Assembly (NCBI RefSeq): GCF_001282115.1
Contig: NZ_LJBR01000210.1
Location: forward strand, 1-35,530
From: Streptomyces sp. NRRL B-24085
GTDB taxonomy: Bacteria; Actinomycetota; Actinomycetes; Streptomycetales; Streptomycetaceae
Length of the DNA: 35,530 bases
Reading direction: 5' to 3'
The notes below the pieces were generated by a model, which worked only from the letters and a program-made list of their open reading frames with translations, did not search any database and had not been told where the DNA came from. A program made the translations under genes and the position numbers. Shown piece after piece: positions 1 to 7,407 of this stretch (within the stretch, counting starts at the first letter, position 1; each line of letters opens with the position of its first letter).

Positions 1-443
1 GGCCCACCGTCTCCAGCCCCCGCTTCCCGCCCAGGCTGCCCGTCACCAGGCCCCGCCGCACGCCAAGGCTCTCCAACACCAGGCCCTGCCCCGGACCCGA
101 ACAGCCGACCTCCAGCCCCCGCTTCTCGCCCGAGTTGTCCATCACGCCCCGCCTCGGACCCGAAGGGCCACTGCGGGGCTCGTCCGAGCCGCTGGTCCTC
201 GGGTTCCGCCCGCTCGTCGCCGCCGTCCCCTTCCGCGGGTGCAGGCTCCCGAGCCGCCCCGGATCCGCGCTCGACCCGGGGTGCCGGGACCCCGGTCCCG
301 TCCCGTACCGCTCCCGCCGCTGAGGCGAAGCGGTCGTCCAGGGTGTCCGGGGCCGGTGCGGGGCCCGTGTCGTCGGCGGAGTCGTAGAGCTGCCCCCACC
401 AGTCGTCCTCGTGACCGGTGGGCCTTCCCCCCTGCTGATTCAT
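1..443 (-). CDS. Partial Pro/Gly-rich protein, possibly PP2C-family phosphatase N-terminus
   Basis: The frame starts at an ATG (complement of 441-443) and stays open to the left edge, so only about 147 N-terminal residues are present. It begins MNQQGGRPTGHEDDWWGQLY and continues with an acidic stretch ending in TLDDRFASAAG, then becomes low-complexity Gly/Ala/Pro/Arg/Glu sequence. The DDWW-LYD opening followed by TLDDRFASA resembles, from memory, the N-terminus of Streptomyces proteins with a C-terminal PP2C-type Ser/Thr phosphatase domain after a disordered linker. No catalytic domain is visible here, so the function is an inference from this short segment. It is divergent from the DUF456 gene. 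Coding status is fairly safe; the family is uncertain. Confidence 0.5.
   Translation of the reverse strand, partial: MNQQGGRPTGHEDDWWGQLYDSADDTGPAPAPDTLDDRFASAAGAVRDGTGVPAPRVERGSGAAREPAPAEGDGGDERAEPEDQRLGRAPQWPFGSEAGRDGQLGREAGAGGRLFGSGAGPGVGEPWRAAGPGDGQPGREAGAGDGG
11..160. repeat. Degenerate 99-bp in-frame repeat in the linker region
   Basis: The 15-mer CTCCAGCCCCCGCTT occurs at 11 and again at 110, followed by similar but diverged sequence. The 99-bp step equals 33 codons, so the frame of the minus-strand protein is preserved and two copies of a Gly-Arg-Glu-Ala-Gly-Ala-Gly motif result. It looks like a low-complexity linker expanding by whole units. Confidence 0.5.
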
Positions 444-827
444 GCCCCTAATTGTCCACCGCGGGGGCCGTATGAAAACGGGGCATCCCGAAAATCAAGC
501 TCCGCCACGCGCGTCGAACGGCGTGTCGAGTGAGCTGTCGAACTCCTGTTGCCCAAGGGATCACCGGACGGGTCGCCGGACGATTCCACCCCCCACGGGA
601 GAACCGCCCGGCGACGCCGGAGCGACCCGGACCCCGATGCCGGGACGGCTCGGGCCACGTGCCGGCCGGCTCGGCCCGAGTGTGCCCGGCCCACCTGTCG
701 TGGAGCTGTGACGGACGACGTCGTTCCCTGTGCCGCCCGCCCCGGGTCCCTCACCGGGTGCCCGCCGGAACAGCCCCGCGAACCTCCCTGCTCTGCGTTC
801 GCCGCCGTCCTCCTGCACCCTGGACGA
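444..827. other. Intergenic region between divergent genes
   Basis: I see no convincing gene in these 384 bases. Open frames on both strands lack a ribosome binding site and have a composition like antisense shadows. Visible structures are three GTCGA pentamers at 513, 525 and 537 (exact 12-bp period) and an 8-bp hairpin, CTCGGGCC at 649-656 with GGCCCGAG at 673-680. The region must carry the promoters of the flanking divergent genes, but I cannot place them. Confidence 0.5.
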
Positions 828-1310
828 ATGGGAGCGTGGGACCTCCTGCTGGTCGGCCTGGTCATGCTGTTCGGCCTGGTCGGGGTTCTGGTGCCCGGTG
901 TGCCGGGGTCGTGGCTCGTGTGGGCCGCGGTCCTGTGGTGGGCCCTCAAGGACCCGCAGCCGGTCGCGTGGGGCGTGCTCGTGGGGGCCACGGTCGCCCT
1001 GTTCCTCTCCCAGGTGGTGCGCTGGGCGCTGCCGCCGCGCCAACTGCGGACGAGCGGGGCGGGCCCGCGCACGGGTGTGTACGCCGGGGCGGGCGCGTTC
1101 CTCGGGTTCTTCCTGATCCCCGTGCTCGGTGCGATCCCCGGGTTCATGGCCGGCATCTACGTCTCCGAACGGCTCCGCCTCGGCCGCCACGGCGAGGCGA
1201 GGGCCGCGCTGCGCACGGCGATGCGCTCGGGCGGCTCCAGCGTGCTGGCGGAACTGTTCACCTGCCTGCTGATCATGGGCGCGTGGCTGGGTGCGGTGCT
1301 GTGGGGCTGA
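828..1310 (+). CDS. DUF456 family membrane protein
   Basis: This 160-residue protein is almost entirely hydrophobic. Residues 1-25 (MGAWDLLLVGLVMLFGLVGV plus LVPGVPG) form a first membrane segment ending in the Gly-Pro turn typical of DUF456. Further segments follow at roughly 28-42, 45-62, 88-112 and 143-160. Two Gly-rich stretches (GVYAGAGAFLGFFLIP and GAIPGFMAGIYVSERL) are characteristic of the family. The frame is open further upstream, but the Met at 828 starts the hydrophobic family sequence and the upstream part is compositionally junk. No molecular function is known for DUF456. It stands alone on the plus strand, 78 bp before the PPOX gene. Confidence 0.85.
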   Translation: MGAWDLLLVGLVMLFGLVGVLVPGVPGSWLVWAAVLWWALKDPQPVAWGVLVGATVALFLSQVVRWALPPRQLRTSGAGPRTGVYAGAGAFLGFFLIPVLGAIPGFMAGIYVSERLRLGRHGEARAALRTAMRSGGSSVLAELFTCLLIMGAWLGAVLWG

Positions 1311-1388
1311 CGCGGGACCGCAGGACCCGGGCATGCCTAGGACGAGAGTCCGATGTGCGGGCCGCCCGCGCGTGTTTGGGTGGCTGCC

Positions 1389-1760
1389 ATGACCGAATTC
1401 AGCGAGGCCGAACGCGCGTACCTGAAGTCCCAGCGGCTGGGCAGACTGGCCACCGTCGACCCGCAGGGACAGCCGCAGGCGAACCCGGTCGGCTTCTTCC
1501 CGCAGGACGACGGCACCATCCTGATCGGCGGCCACGCGATGGGCCGCACCAAGAAGTGGCGCAACCTGCGGACGAACCCGAAGGTCGCGCTGGTCGTCGA
1601 CGACATCGTCAGCCTGAAGCCGTGGACGGTGCGCGGCATCGACATCCGCAGGGAGGCGGAACTCCTCACCGGCCCGCACGAGTTGGGCCCCCACTTCAGC
1701 GAGGAGCTGATCCGCATCCACCCGCGGCGCATCCACAGCTGGGGACTGGAGGAGTCCTAG
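1389..1760 (+). CDS. PPOX-class F420-dependent oxidoreductase
   Basis: A 123-residue split-beta-barrel protein of the pyridoxamine-phosphate-oxidase-like superfamily. The order of elements fits F420-binding members of the Rv1155 type: an N-terminal helix (FSEAERAYLKSQRLGRLATV), the strand pair with PQGQPQANPVGF, a GRTKKWRNLRTNPKVALVVDD helix-strand unit contacting the cofactor phosphates, and a C-terminal RIHPRRIHSWGL segment common in the actinobacterial subgroup. These proteins reduce small heterocycles or enones using deazaflavin F420; the substrate cannot be read from sequence. I chose the ATG at 1389 because the family N-terminus begins there; an in-frame ATG at 1353 adds 12 unrelated residues. 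The gene converges with the methyltransferase gene, and their stop codons share one CTAG (1757-1760). Confidence 0.85.
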   Translation: MTEFSEAERAYLKSQRLGRLATVDPQGQPQANPVGFFPQDDGTILIGGHAMGRTKKWRNLRTNPKVALVVDDIVSLKPWTVRGIDIRREAELLTGPHELGPHFSEELIRIHPRRIHSWGLEES

Positions 1761-2239
1761 AGGGCGCCTTCGAGGGCGAGCAGGGCGGTCTTGCGCTCCA
1801 GACCGCCCGCGTACCCGGTGAGCGTGCCGTTCGCACCGATCACCCGGTGGCACGGGCGGAGGATCAGCAGGGGGTTGGCGCCGACCGCGCCGCCCACGGC
1901 CCGTACGGCGACGCGGGAGGCCCCGACACGCGCGGCGATCTCGCCGTACGTCACCGTCGCGCCGTACGGGACGTCGTCGAGGGCGTCCCAGACGCGGGTC
2001 CGGAACTCGGTGCCTTCCGGACGCAACTCCAGCTCGAACTCCTTGAGTTCACCGGCGAAGTAGGCGGCGAGCTGCTCCTGGGCGGCCCGGAAGGGGGTGG
2101 GGTCGTGGTACCAGCCGTCCTGGACGGTACGGCCGTTCCGCTGTCCGGGGACGGACAGCGAGGTCAGTGCGCCGGTGTCGTCGGCGGTGAGGAGCAGACT
2201 GCCGACGGGGCTGTCGAGACGGGTCCAGCGGATGGGCAT
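1757..2239 (-). CDS. ogt: Methylated-DNA-protein-cysteine methyltransferase
   Basis: This 160-residue protein removes O6-alkyl groups from guanine by irreversible transfer to its own cysteine. The active-site motif is present near the C-terminus as LRPCHRVIGANGTLTGYAGG. Upstream are the helix-turn-helix DNA-binding elements (VPYGATVTYGEIAARVG and VRAVGGAVGANP with the recognition Arg and Asn). The N-terminal RNase-H-like domain starts MPIRWTRLDSPVGSLLLTAD. It is the downstream gene of a two-gene minus-strand unit: its ATG lies 2 nt after the stop of the AdaA-AlkA gene, so translational coupling is likely. The pair matches the adaptive response to alkylation, with the upstream protein as the methyl sensor. 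Its stop overlaps that of the convergent PPOX gene. Confidence 0.95.
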   Translation of the reverse strand: MPIRWTRLDSPVGSLLLTADDTGALTSLSVPGQRNGRTVQDGWYHDPTPFRAAQEQLAAYFAGELKEFELELRPEGTEFRTRVWDALDDVPYGATVTYGEIAARVGASRVAVRAVGGAVGANPLLILRPCHRVIGANGTLTGYAGGLERKTALLALEGAL

Positions 2240-2241
2240 GG

Positions 2242-3621
2242 TTACTCCAACTCCCCTGCTGCACGCAGGTGTTGCCAGGCATAGGAGCGCCAGGGGCGCC
2301 AGGTGTCGGGGGTGTCGAGGCCCGGTGGGGCCACGTCGGGGTCGCCGAGGGCACGGCTGCGGACGACGGCGACGGTACGGGCGTCCAGGCCGGGCAGGGC
2401 GAGCAGCGCGCGCTGCGCCTCGTCGCGGTCCGCGCCCGGGTCGAGCCGCAGGGCGCCATCGGCGAGGGCGGTGGCGAGCGTGCCCAGCGGGCCGGCCGCC
2501 TCGGACAGGGCCGCGGGTTCGGGGAAGAGGTGGGTGAGGCCGCCGCAGGGCGCGTCCAGGGTCTTGCCGTACCGCTGGACGAGGCGTTCGGATGCGGTAC
2601 GGCCCACCAGTGCCCGTACGGCGAGCTCCTCGGGGTCGGCGGCGCCGGGCGACCGGAGGCCGGGGCGGGCGGCGACCAGGGGGGCGAGCCGGGGGTCCGC
2701 GCCGAGCCGCCCGTCGACGGCGTACGGATCGGCGTCGAGGTCGAAGAGCCGCCGCAGCCGTCCGACGGCGGTGGTCAGGTCGCGCGGGTCGGTGAGGTGC
2801 AGTTGGGCGTCGAGCCAGCCGCCGGGGTGGGCGCCGGTGGCGGTCCTGGTGGTGCCGGGGCGTTCGTGGACGGCGACGATGCCGGTGCCGTGCGGAAGCC
2901 GGAGGGTGCGGCGGTAGGTGCGGCGGCCGGGTGGTCCGGTCACCTCCTCGACGCCGGGCACGGCCTCGCTCTCCAGCAGGTCGAAGACGGTGCCGGAGCG
3001 GTAGGGGCCGCGGTGGGCGAGCCGTAGCGGGATGCCCGCGGTGGGGGTGGCCGCGCGGCGGGCGGTCCGGGCGGCGGCCCGCAGGGCGCTGGGGGTGGCG
3101 GCGTAGATCTCGCGGATCGTGTCGTTGAACTGCCGGACGCTGGCGAAGCCCGACGCGAAGGCGATCTCCGTGACCGGCAGGCCGGTGGTCTGGAGCAGGA
3201 CGCGCGCGGTGTGGGCGCGCTGGGCGCGGGCCAGGGCGACGGGCCCCGCGCCGAGTTCGGCGGTGAGCTGGCGCTGGACCTGGCGCGCGCTGTAGCCGAG
3301 GCGGTCGGCGAGCCCGGCGACGCCCTCCCGGTCGACGACGCCGTCGCCGATCAGCCGCATCGCCCGGCCCACCACGTCCGCCCGGACGTTCCAGTCCGCG
3401 GAGCCGGGCACCGCGTCCGGACGGCACCGCCGGCAGGCCCGGAATCCGGAGCCCTGCGCGGCGGCGGCCGTCGCGTAGAAGCGGACGTTGTGGCGCTTCG
3501 GGGTCACCGCGGGACAGCTCGGCCGGCAGTAGATGCCGGTCGTCTCGACGGCGAAGAAGAACTCCCCGTCGAACCGGGCGTCCCGGCTGCGGACCGCTTC
3601 GTACCTGGTGTCCTCGTCCAT
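2242..3621 (-). CDS. AdaA-AlkA fusion: alkylation-response activator with degenerate glycosylase half
   Basis: A 459-residue fusion. Residues 1-75 form the Ada zinc domain with four cysteines, C32, C36, C63 and C66 (YCRPSC and CRRC); C32 is the expected methyl acceptor from phosphotriesters. Residues about 85-180 are an AraC-type helix-turn-helix domain (GYSARQVQRQLTAELGAGPV, GFASVRQFNDTIREIYAATP). The rest matches the AlkA N-terminal domain and then a HhH-GPD-like region. That last part is odd: the usual GQQVS helix reads GRTAS, the hairpin LPGIGPWTA reads LPGLDARTV, and the segment normally holding the catalytic Asp (FLPTDLGVR) is missing between ALGDPDV and WRPWRSYA. Sensor and activator functions look intact; 3-methyladenine glycosylase activity is doubtful. 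I used the ATG at 3621; a GTG one codon upstream is possible. It is followed at 2 nt by the methyltransferase gene. Confidence 0.9.
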   Translation of the reverse strand: MDEDTRYEAVRSRDARFDGEFFFAVETTGIYCRPSCPAVTPKRHNVRFYATAAAAQGSGFRACRRCRPDAVPGSADWNVRADVVGRAMRLIGDGVVDREGVAGLADRLGYSARQVQRQLTAELGAGPVALARAQRAHTARVLLQTTGLPVTEIAFASGFASVRQFNDTIREIYAATPSALRAAARTARRAATPTAGIPLRLAHRGPYRSGTVFDLLESEAVPGVEEVTGPPGRRTYRRTLRLPHGTGIVAVHERPGTTRTATGAHPGGWLDAQLHLTDPRDLTTAVGRLRRLFDLDADPYAVDGRLGADPRLAPLVAARPGLRSPGAADPEELAVRALVGRTASERLVQRYGKTLDAPCGGLTHLFPEPAALSEAAGPLGTLATALADGALRLDPGADRDEAQRALLALPGLDARTVAVVRSRALGDPDVAPPGLDTPDTWRPWRSYAWQHLRAAGELE

Positions 3622-3728
3622 CACGCGTTCCAGTCTGCGCCGTGCGCGGGGGCGCCGCTGGCGGAAATCGGACAGGGCGGTGCGGGGAGGGAGCGCGGCG
3701 AGTCCGTGGCCGGGTGCGGGTCCGTCGT

Positions 3729-3827
3729 GGCTGGTCGCGCAGTTCCCCGCGCCCCTGGGTGGGTGCAGTCCTGGACCGCCTGGCTGTGCCCACCTGCTTG
3801 GGGGCGCGGGGAACTGCGCGACCAGCC
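3729..3827. terminator. Long perfect inverted repeat, likely rsgA-side terminator / dispersed element
   Basis: The arms at 3731-3755 and 3801-3825 are exact reverse complements over 25 bp (left arm CTGGTCGCGCAGTTCCCCGC plus GCCCC). Two more outer pairs and about ten inner pairs, partly G-U, extend the stem to some 37 bp with a 25-nt loop. It lies between the GTPase stop and the AdaA start, both on the minus strand, so it would end GTPase transcription. The arm is the GCGCGGGGAACTGCGCGAC element widespread in Streptomyces intergenic regions (known from experience, not searched here). One arm recurs at 11874. Confidence 0.75.
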
Positions 3828-3850
3828 CCCACTCGGCCGCAGCCGAACGC

Positions 3851-4951
3851 CTACGCCCAGCGCCCCCGCTTCGCCTCCATCGCCGCCTTCCCCTGCGCCC
3901 CCCGCTTCTTCCACTCCTTCCGAATCTCCGAACGGAGCCTCGCGTCGGTCTTCGCCACGATCCGCTGGTTCTCCCGGATCAGCTTCCGGTAGCTCTCCAG
4001 CCGTCGTTCGGGCAGTTCACCGGAGTCGATCGCGGCCAGCACCGCGCACCCCGGCTCGCTCTCGTGCGCGCAGTCGTGGAAGCGGCACTGCCGGCCCAGT
4101 TCCTCGATCTCGGAGAAGACCTGTCCGACACCGGTCTCGGCGTCCCACAGGCCGACGCCCCTGAGGCCGGGGGTGTCGATCAGCACACCCCCGCCGGGCA
4201 GGGCGAGAAGGTTGCGGGTGGTGGTCGTGTGGCGGCCCTTCCCGTCCGCGTCCCGGGTGGCCCGCACGGCCATCGCGTCCTCGCCGATGAGGACGTTCGC
4301 CAGGGTCGACTTCCCCGCGCCGGACTGTCCGAGCAGCACGGTCGTACCGCCGGAGACGACGGCGACGAGCACGTCGAGCCCTTCCCCGTCCAGGGCGCTG
4401 ACGGTCAGCACCGGGACCCCCGGTGCCGTCGTCTCCACGTCCTGCACGAGGTGGGAGAGGGTCACGGCGTCCGGCACGAGGTCGGCCTTGGTGAGCACGA
4501 CCACGGGCTGGGCGCCGGACTCCCAGGCCAGGGCGAGGAAGCGTTCGATGCGGCCGAGGTCGAGTTCGACGGCGAGCGACACGGCGACGACGGCGTGGTC
4601 GACGTTGGCCGCGAGGATCTGCCCCTCGGACCGCTTGGAGGAGGTGGACCTGACGAAGGCGGTACGGCGTGGCAGGTACGTGCGTACGTAACGCGGATTG
4701 CCGCCGGGCTCGACGACGGCCCAGTCGCCGGTGCACAGCACCCGCATCGGGTCGTTCGGGGTGACGAAGGCGGTGTCCGCCCGCAGCAGCCCGTCGGCGG
4801 TGACGACGTCGCACTGCCCGCGGTCGACCCGGACCACACGTCCGGGCAGGAGCCCCTCGGACTCGTAGGGGGCGAACGCGTCCGCCCATGCCTCGTCCCA
4901 GCCGTAGGGAGCGAGAGCGGAGAAAACCTGAGAAGTGGAGCTGGAAGTCAA
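3851..4951 (-). CDS. rsgA: RsgA/EngC-like circularly permuted GTPase
   Basis: A 366-residue GTPase of the RsgA (YjeQ) family, which acts in late 30S subunit maturation. The N-terminal OB-fold region carries LLPGRVVRVDRGQCDVV. The G motifs occur in permuted order: NVDHAVVAVS, then VLTKADLV (G4), then SALDGEGLD (G5), then LLGQSGAGKSTLANVL (G1 P-loop), then the DTPGLRGVGL switch (G3). The C-terminal zinc motif is CRFHDCAHESEPGC. I prefer the TTG at 4951, since GAAGGG lies 6 nt upstream and the product then begins near the family start; an ATG at 4984 is the alternative. A small ORF with strong RBS precedes it (4995-5063). It neighbours DNA-repair genes, a setting I recall for a second RsgA-like paralog in Streptomyces, so it may not be the housekeeping copy. 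Confidence 0.88.
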   Translation of the reverse strand: MTSSSTSQVFSALAPYGWDEAWADAFAPYESEGLLPGRVVRVDRGQCDVVTADGLLRADTAFVTPNDPMRVLCTGDWAVVEPGGNPRYVRTYLPRRTAFVRSTSSKRSEGQILAANVDHAVVAVSLAVELDLGRIERFLALAWESGAQPVVVLTKADLVPDAVTLSHLVQDVETTAPGVPVLTVSALDGEGLDVLVAVVSGGTTVLLGQSGAGKSTLANVLIGEDAMAVRATRDADGKGRHTTTTRNLLALPGGGVLIDTPGLRGVGLWDAETGVGQVFSEIEELGRQCRFHDCAHESEPGCAVLAAIDSGELPERRLESYRKLIRENQRIVAKTDARLRSEIRKEWKKRGAQGKAAMEAKRGRWA

Positions 4952-4994
4952 GGGAGACCCTTCACAAGGGTGGCCCCGGCACAAGGAATGGGTG

Positions 4995-5063
4995 TCAGCC
5001 GACGGCCACGGAGGTGGACTTGATGATCTGGATGCGGGCAGCGCTCATCGCAAGGACAGCCAT
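4995..5063 (-). CDS. Putative 22-residue leader/small ORF upstream of the RsgA-like gene
   Basis: On the minus strand a GGGAGG ribosome binding site (complement of 5072-5077) lies about 9 nt before an ATG at 5063. It opens 22 codons beginning MAVLAMSAARIQIIKSTS and ending in a short Ala/Val/Gly tail before TGA. The stop is 43 nt upstream of the GTPase TTG start. The peptide has a hydrophobic start, a basic middle and no recognised family. Upstream in the same leader lies a 7-bp hairpin (5097-5103 with 5115-5121). Its RBS is stronger than that of the GTPase. It could be a regulatory leader peptide or an independent small protein; which one cannot be decided from sequence. Confidence 0.5.
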   Translation of the reverse strand: MAVLAMSAARIQIIKSTSVAVG

Positions 5064-5279
5064 CGGTCGACACCTCCCTCATTCCTCGCTCGTGGGGCAC
5101 GGCAGCGGAGCGCGGCCGTGCGAAGCGGTCTCACCTTAGAGGCGCCCGGGTCGGGGGCGCCACCGGTTTCCCGGCCTCCGCCGCGCGCGTCCCCCTCACT
5201 CGAACAGCCCGGTGCGCTGGTCGTCCGGGAGAAGCGGCTGTGGCATGGGAGGCGACCCCCATCTCCAGGAGAGCCCGTG

Positions 5280-6092
5280 ATGATCCAGCGCCCGTCCCGC
5301 CCCCTTCGCGTCCTCGCTCCGGCCCTGGCCGCCGGTGTCCTGTTGACGACCGCCGCGTGTTCGGCCGGTGACGACAGCGGGCAGGACCGCGCGGACACCA
5401 CGCAGATCTCCTCCTCGCCGCTCGCACAGGCGTCCCCGGCCGCGCTCACCCCGGCCGGGGCACGGGCCGCGCTGGTGACCGAGGCGGATCTGGAGGACGA
5501 CTGGAACCAGGTCAAGAACGCGGCCACCTGGCGCGACAGCCTGCTGGTCGGCAAGGTGGACGTCGCCGACTTCCTCACCGGCAAGGCGGACGCCGCCGAC
5601 TGCCAGAAGCTTCTCGACCGGCTCTACGGCGACGATCTCCTGGGCAAGCCGTCCGGGACGTCCGCGCTCACCGGCTTCGAGGAGGGCTCGTCCCGGCTGC
5701 TGTACCAGGTGGCCGCCTACGACAGGGCGGGGCTGGACAGCTCCTTCTCCTGGCTGAAGAGCTTGCCGGTCAAGTGCGACCAGTTCACGGTGACGGACGA
5801 CTCCGGGGCCAAGCACACGGTGCAGGTGACCGAGCGGTCCCTGCCCAAGGAGGGCGACGCCCGTCAGGGGCTGCGGGTCACGGTCCAGGGCACCTCGGGC
5901 GGTGAGCCCGCCACGCTCACCCTCGACGTCGCGGCCGTACGGGTGGGCACGGACGCCATCACCCTCACCAACGGCGGCCTCGACGGAGTGGACGGCGACA
6001 GCACCGAGCAGGCGGTGAAACTGGGCACGGCCCGGCTGAAGGACGTCCAGGCGGGCCGGACCCCGTCGGCCGACCCGGGCGAGCTCGACTGA
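5280..6092 (+). CDS. Secreted lipoprotein of unknown function
   Basis: A 270-residue protein with a lipoprotein signal: basic start MIQRPSRPLR, hydrophobic core VLAPALAAGVLL and lipobox TAAC with Cys27. After a Ser/Ala-rich spacer comes a soluble domain (about 60-265) containing LTEADLEDDWNQVK-like sequence, two cysteines (in ADCQKLLDRLYG and VKCDQF) that could pair, and LTNGGLDGVDGD near the end. Such domains occur in many actinobacterial cell-surface lipoproteins; I do not recognise a specific function. AGGAG at 5267-5271 sits 8 nt before the ATG; a GTG at 5277 is a closer alternative. It is a single-gene unit followed by a hairpin/tandem-repeat region (6123-6185). Confidence 0.8.
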   Translation: MIQRPSRPLRVLAPALAAGVLLTTAACSAGDDSGQDRADTTQISSSPLAQASPAALTPAGARAALVTEADLEDDWNQVKNAATWRDSLLVGKVDVADFLTGKADAADCQKLLDRLYGDDLLGKPSGTSALTGFEEGSSRLLYQVAAYDRAGLDSSFSWLKSLPVKCDQFTVTDDSGAKHTVQVTERSLPKEGDARQGLRVTVQGTSGGEPATLTLDVAAVRVGTDAITLTNGGLDGVDGDSTEQAVKLGTARLKDVQAGRTPSADPGELD

Positions 6093-6122
6093 CGGGCCGG
6101 TGAACACCGCCCGCCCGTCCCG

Positions 6123-6185
6123 ACACCCCGGCCGCCGGGTCCAGCCGGGTCGGCCGTCGGTGGCCGTCGGTGGCCGTCGGGGTGT
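6123..6185. repeat. Hairpin enclosing three 10-bp tandem repeats
   Basis: Three copies of YGGCCGTCGG lie back to back at 6151-6180. They sit inside an 8-bp inverted repeat, ACACCCCG at 6123-6130 with CGGGGTGT at 6178-6185. The position just after the lipoprotein stop and before the next promoter suggests a terminator-like structure with slippage-prone repeats. Confidence 0.45.
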
Positions 6186-6203
6186 TCCCGCCCGCAGCGG
6201 CAT

Positions 6204-6215
6204 GTGACATAGTAC
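6204..6215 (+). promoter_or_regulatory. Candidate GntR operator, site 1
   Basis: The sequence is GTGACATAGTAC, ending 4 nt before the GTG start of the dehydrogenase operon. The same motif recurs at 9135-9146 (minus strand) and 11129-11140, each time ahead of a gene of this cluster. TAGTAC inside it could serve as a -10, and no ribosome binding site precedes the GTG. A leaderless transcript repressed by overlap is therefore plausible. Confidence 0.5.
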
Positions 6216-6219
6216 TGAC

Positions 6220-7407
6220 GTGACCAAGCGACTGACCTGCGACGTCGTGGTAGTCGGAGCCGGGATGGTGGGCGCGGCCTGTGCGCTGTACGCCGCCCGG
6301 GCGGGCCTCGACGTGATCGTCGTCGACCGCGGCCCGGTGGCCGGCGGCACCACCGGCGCCGGTGAGGGCAACCTCCTGGTCTCCGACAAGGAGCCGGGCC
6401 CCGAGCTGGAACTCGCCCTGTGGTCCGGCCGGTTGTGGGCCGAGCTGGCCGAGGAGCTCGGCGGGGCGATCGAGTACGAGCCCAAGGGCGGCGTGGTCGT
6501 CGCCGCCGGCCCCGACGGCCTCGAAGCCCTGGAGGGGCTCGCGACCGGGCAACGCGCCGCCGGGGTCGAGGCGGTGCGGGTGGACGCGGCCGAACTCCGG
6601 GAGCTGGAGCCCCACTTGGCGCCCGGGCTCGCGGGCGGGGTGCTGTATCCCCAGGACGCGCAGGTCATGCCGACCCTGGCCGCCGCCCATCTCGTACGGG
6701 CCTCGGGCGCCCGTCTGTTCACCGGCGCGACGGTGACCGAGGTGCTGCGCGGGGCCGGCGGTGCCGTCCGCGGGGTGCGCACCGACCGGGGCGAGATCCA
6801 CACGCCGCACGTCGTCAACGCCGCCGGGACCTGGGGCGGTGAGCTGGCCGCGCTGGCGGGAGCGGACCTGCCCGTGCTCCCCCGGCGCGGCTTCGTCCTC
6901 GTCACCGAGCCGCTCCCCCTTCTGATCCGCCACAAGGTGTACGCCGCCGACTACGTGGCCGACGTGGCCAGCGACTCGGCGGCCCTGCAGACCTCGCCGG
7001 TGGTCGAGGGGACGGCTGCGGGGCCGGTCCTGATCGGCGCGACCCGTGAACGGGTGGGCTTCGACCGCTCGTTGTCGCTGCCCGCGCTGCGGGCGCTGGC
7101 GGCGGGCGCGACCCGGCTGTTCCCGTTCCTGGAGCGGGTGCGCGCCATGCGGACCTACCTCGGCTTCCGCCCGTACATGCCCGACCACCTGCCCGCGATC
7201 GGCCCCGATCCGCGGGCGCCCGGGCTGTTCCACGCGTGCGGGCACGAGGGCGCGGGCATCGGACTGTCCACCGGGACCGGGCAGTTGATCGCCCAGGTGC
7301 TGGCCGGGCGGGCTCCCGCACTGGACCTCGCGCCCTTCCGGCCCGACCGTTTCCCCGCCCCCGCCTCGCTGTCCGGCTCGTCGTCCGTCTCCCGGGAGGC
7401 CTCGTGA
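6220..7407 (+). CDS. D-hydroxyproline dehydrogenase beta-type subunit (FAD, DAO family)
   Basis: A 395-residue DAO-family flavoprotein. The N-terminal dinucleotide fold is clear: DVVVVGAGMVGAACALYAAR followed by an acidic residue in VIVVDRG. A GGTTGAGEGN loop and a C-terminal RPYMPDHLPAIGPDPRAPGLF segment with HEGAGIGLSTGTGQL close the FAD site. The family oxidises secondary or D-amino acids. Its partners define the role: it overlaps the small [2Fe-2S] subunit gene by 4 nt and is followed by an FAD/BFD subunit, which is the composition of heterotrimeric D-hydroxyproline dehydrogenase (LhpB/LhpF/LhpE type). The expected reaction is cis-4-hydroxy-D-proline to 1-pyrroline-4-hydroxy-2-carboxylate. 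An opine or sarcosine oxidase role is the alternative, made less likely by the epimerase gene in the cluster. It starts at GTG without a visible Shine-Dalgarno sequence. Confidence 0.85.
   Translation: MTKRLTCDVVVVGAGMVGAACALYAARAGLDVIVVDRGPVAGGTTGAGEGNLLVSDKEPGPELELALWSGRLWAELAEELGGAIEYEPKGGVVVAAGPDGLEALEGLATGQRAAGVEAVRVDAAELRELEPHLAPGLAGGVLYPQDAQVMPTLAAAHLVRASGARLFTGATVTEVLRGAGGAVRGVRTDRGEIHTPHVVNAAGTWGGELAALAGADLPVLPRRGFVLVTEPLPLLIRHKVYAADYVADVASDSAALQTSPVVEGTAAGPVLIGATRERVGFDRSLSLPALRALAAGATRLFPFLERVRAMRTYLGFRPYMPDHLPAIGPDPRAPGLFHACGHEGAGIGLSTGTGQLIAQVLAGRAPALDLAPFRPDRFPAPASLSGSSSVSREAS

Noticed and set aside
530..2284. Plus-strand frame spanning the DUF456, PPOX and methyltransferase genes
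   Set aside because: It overlaps three recognisable genes in other frames, and its translation is Arg/Gly/Pro-rich without structure.
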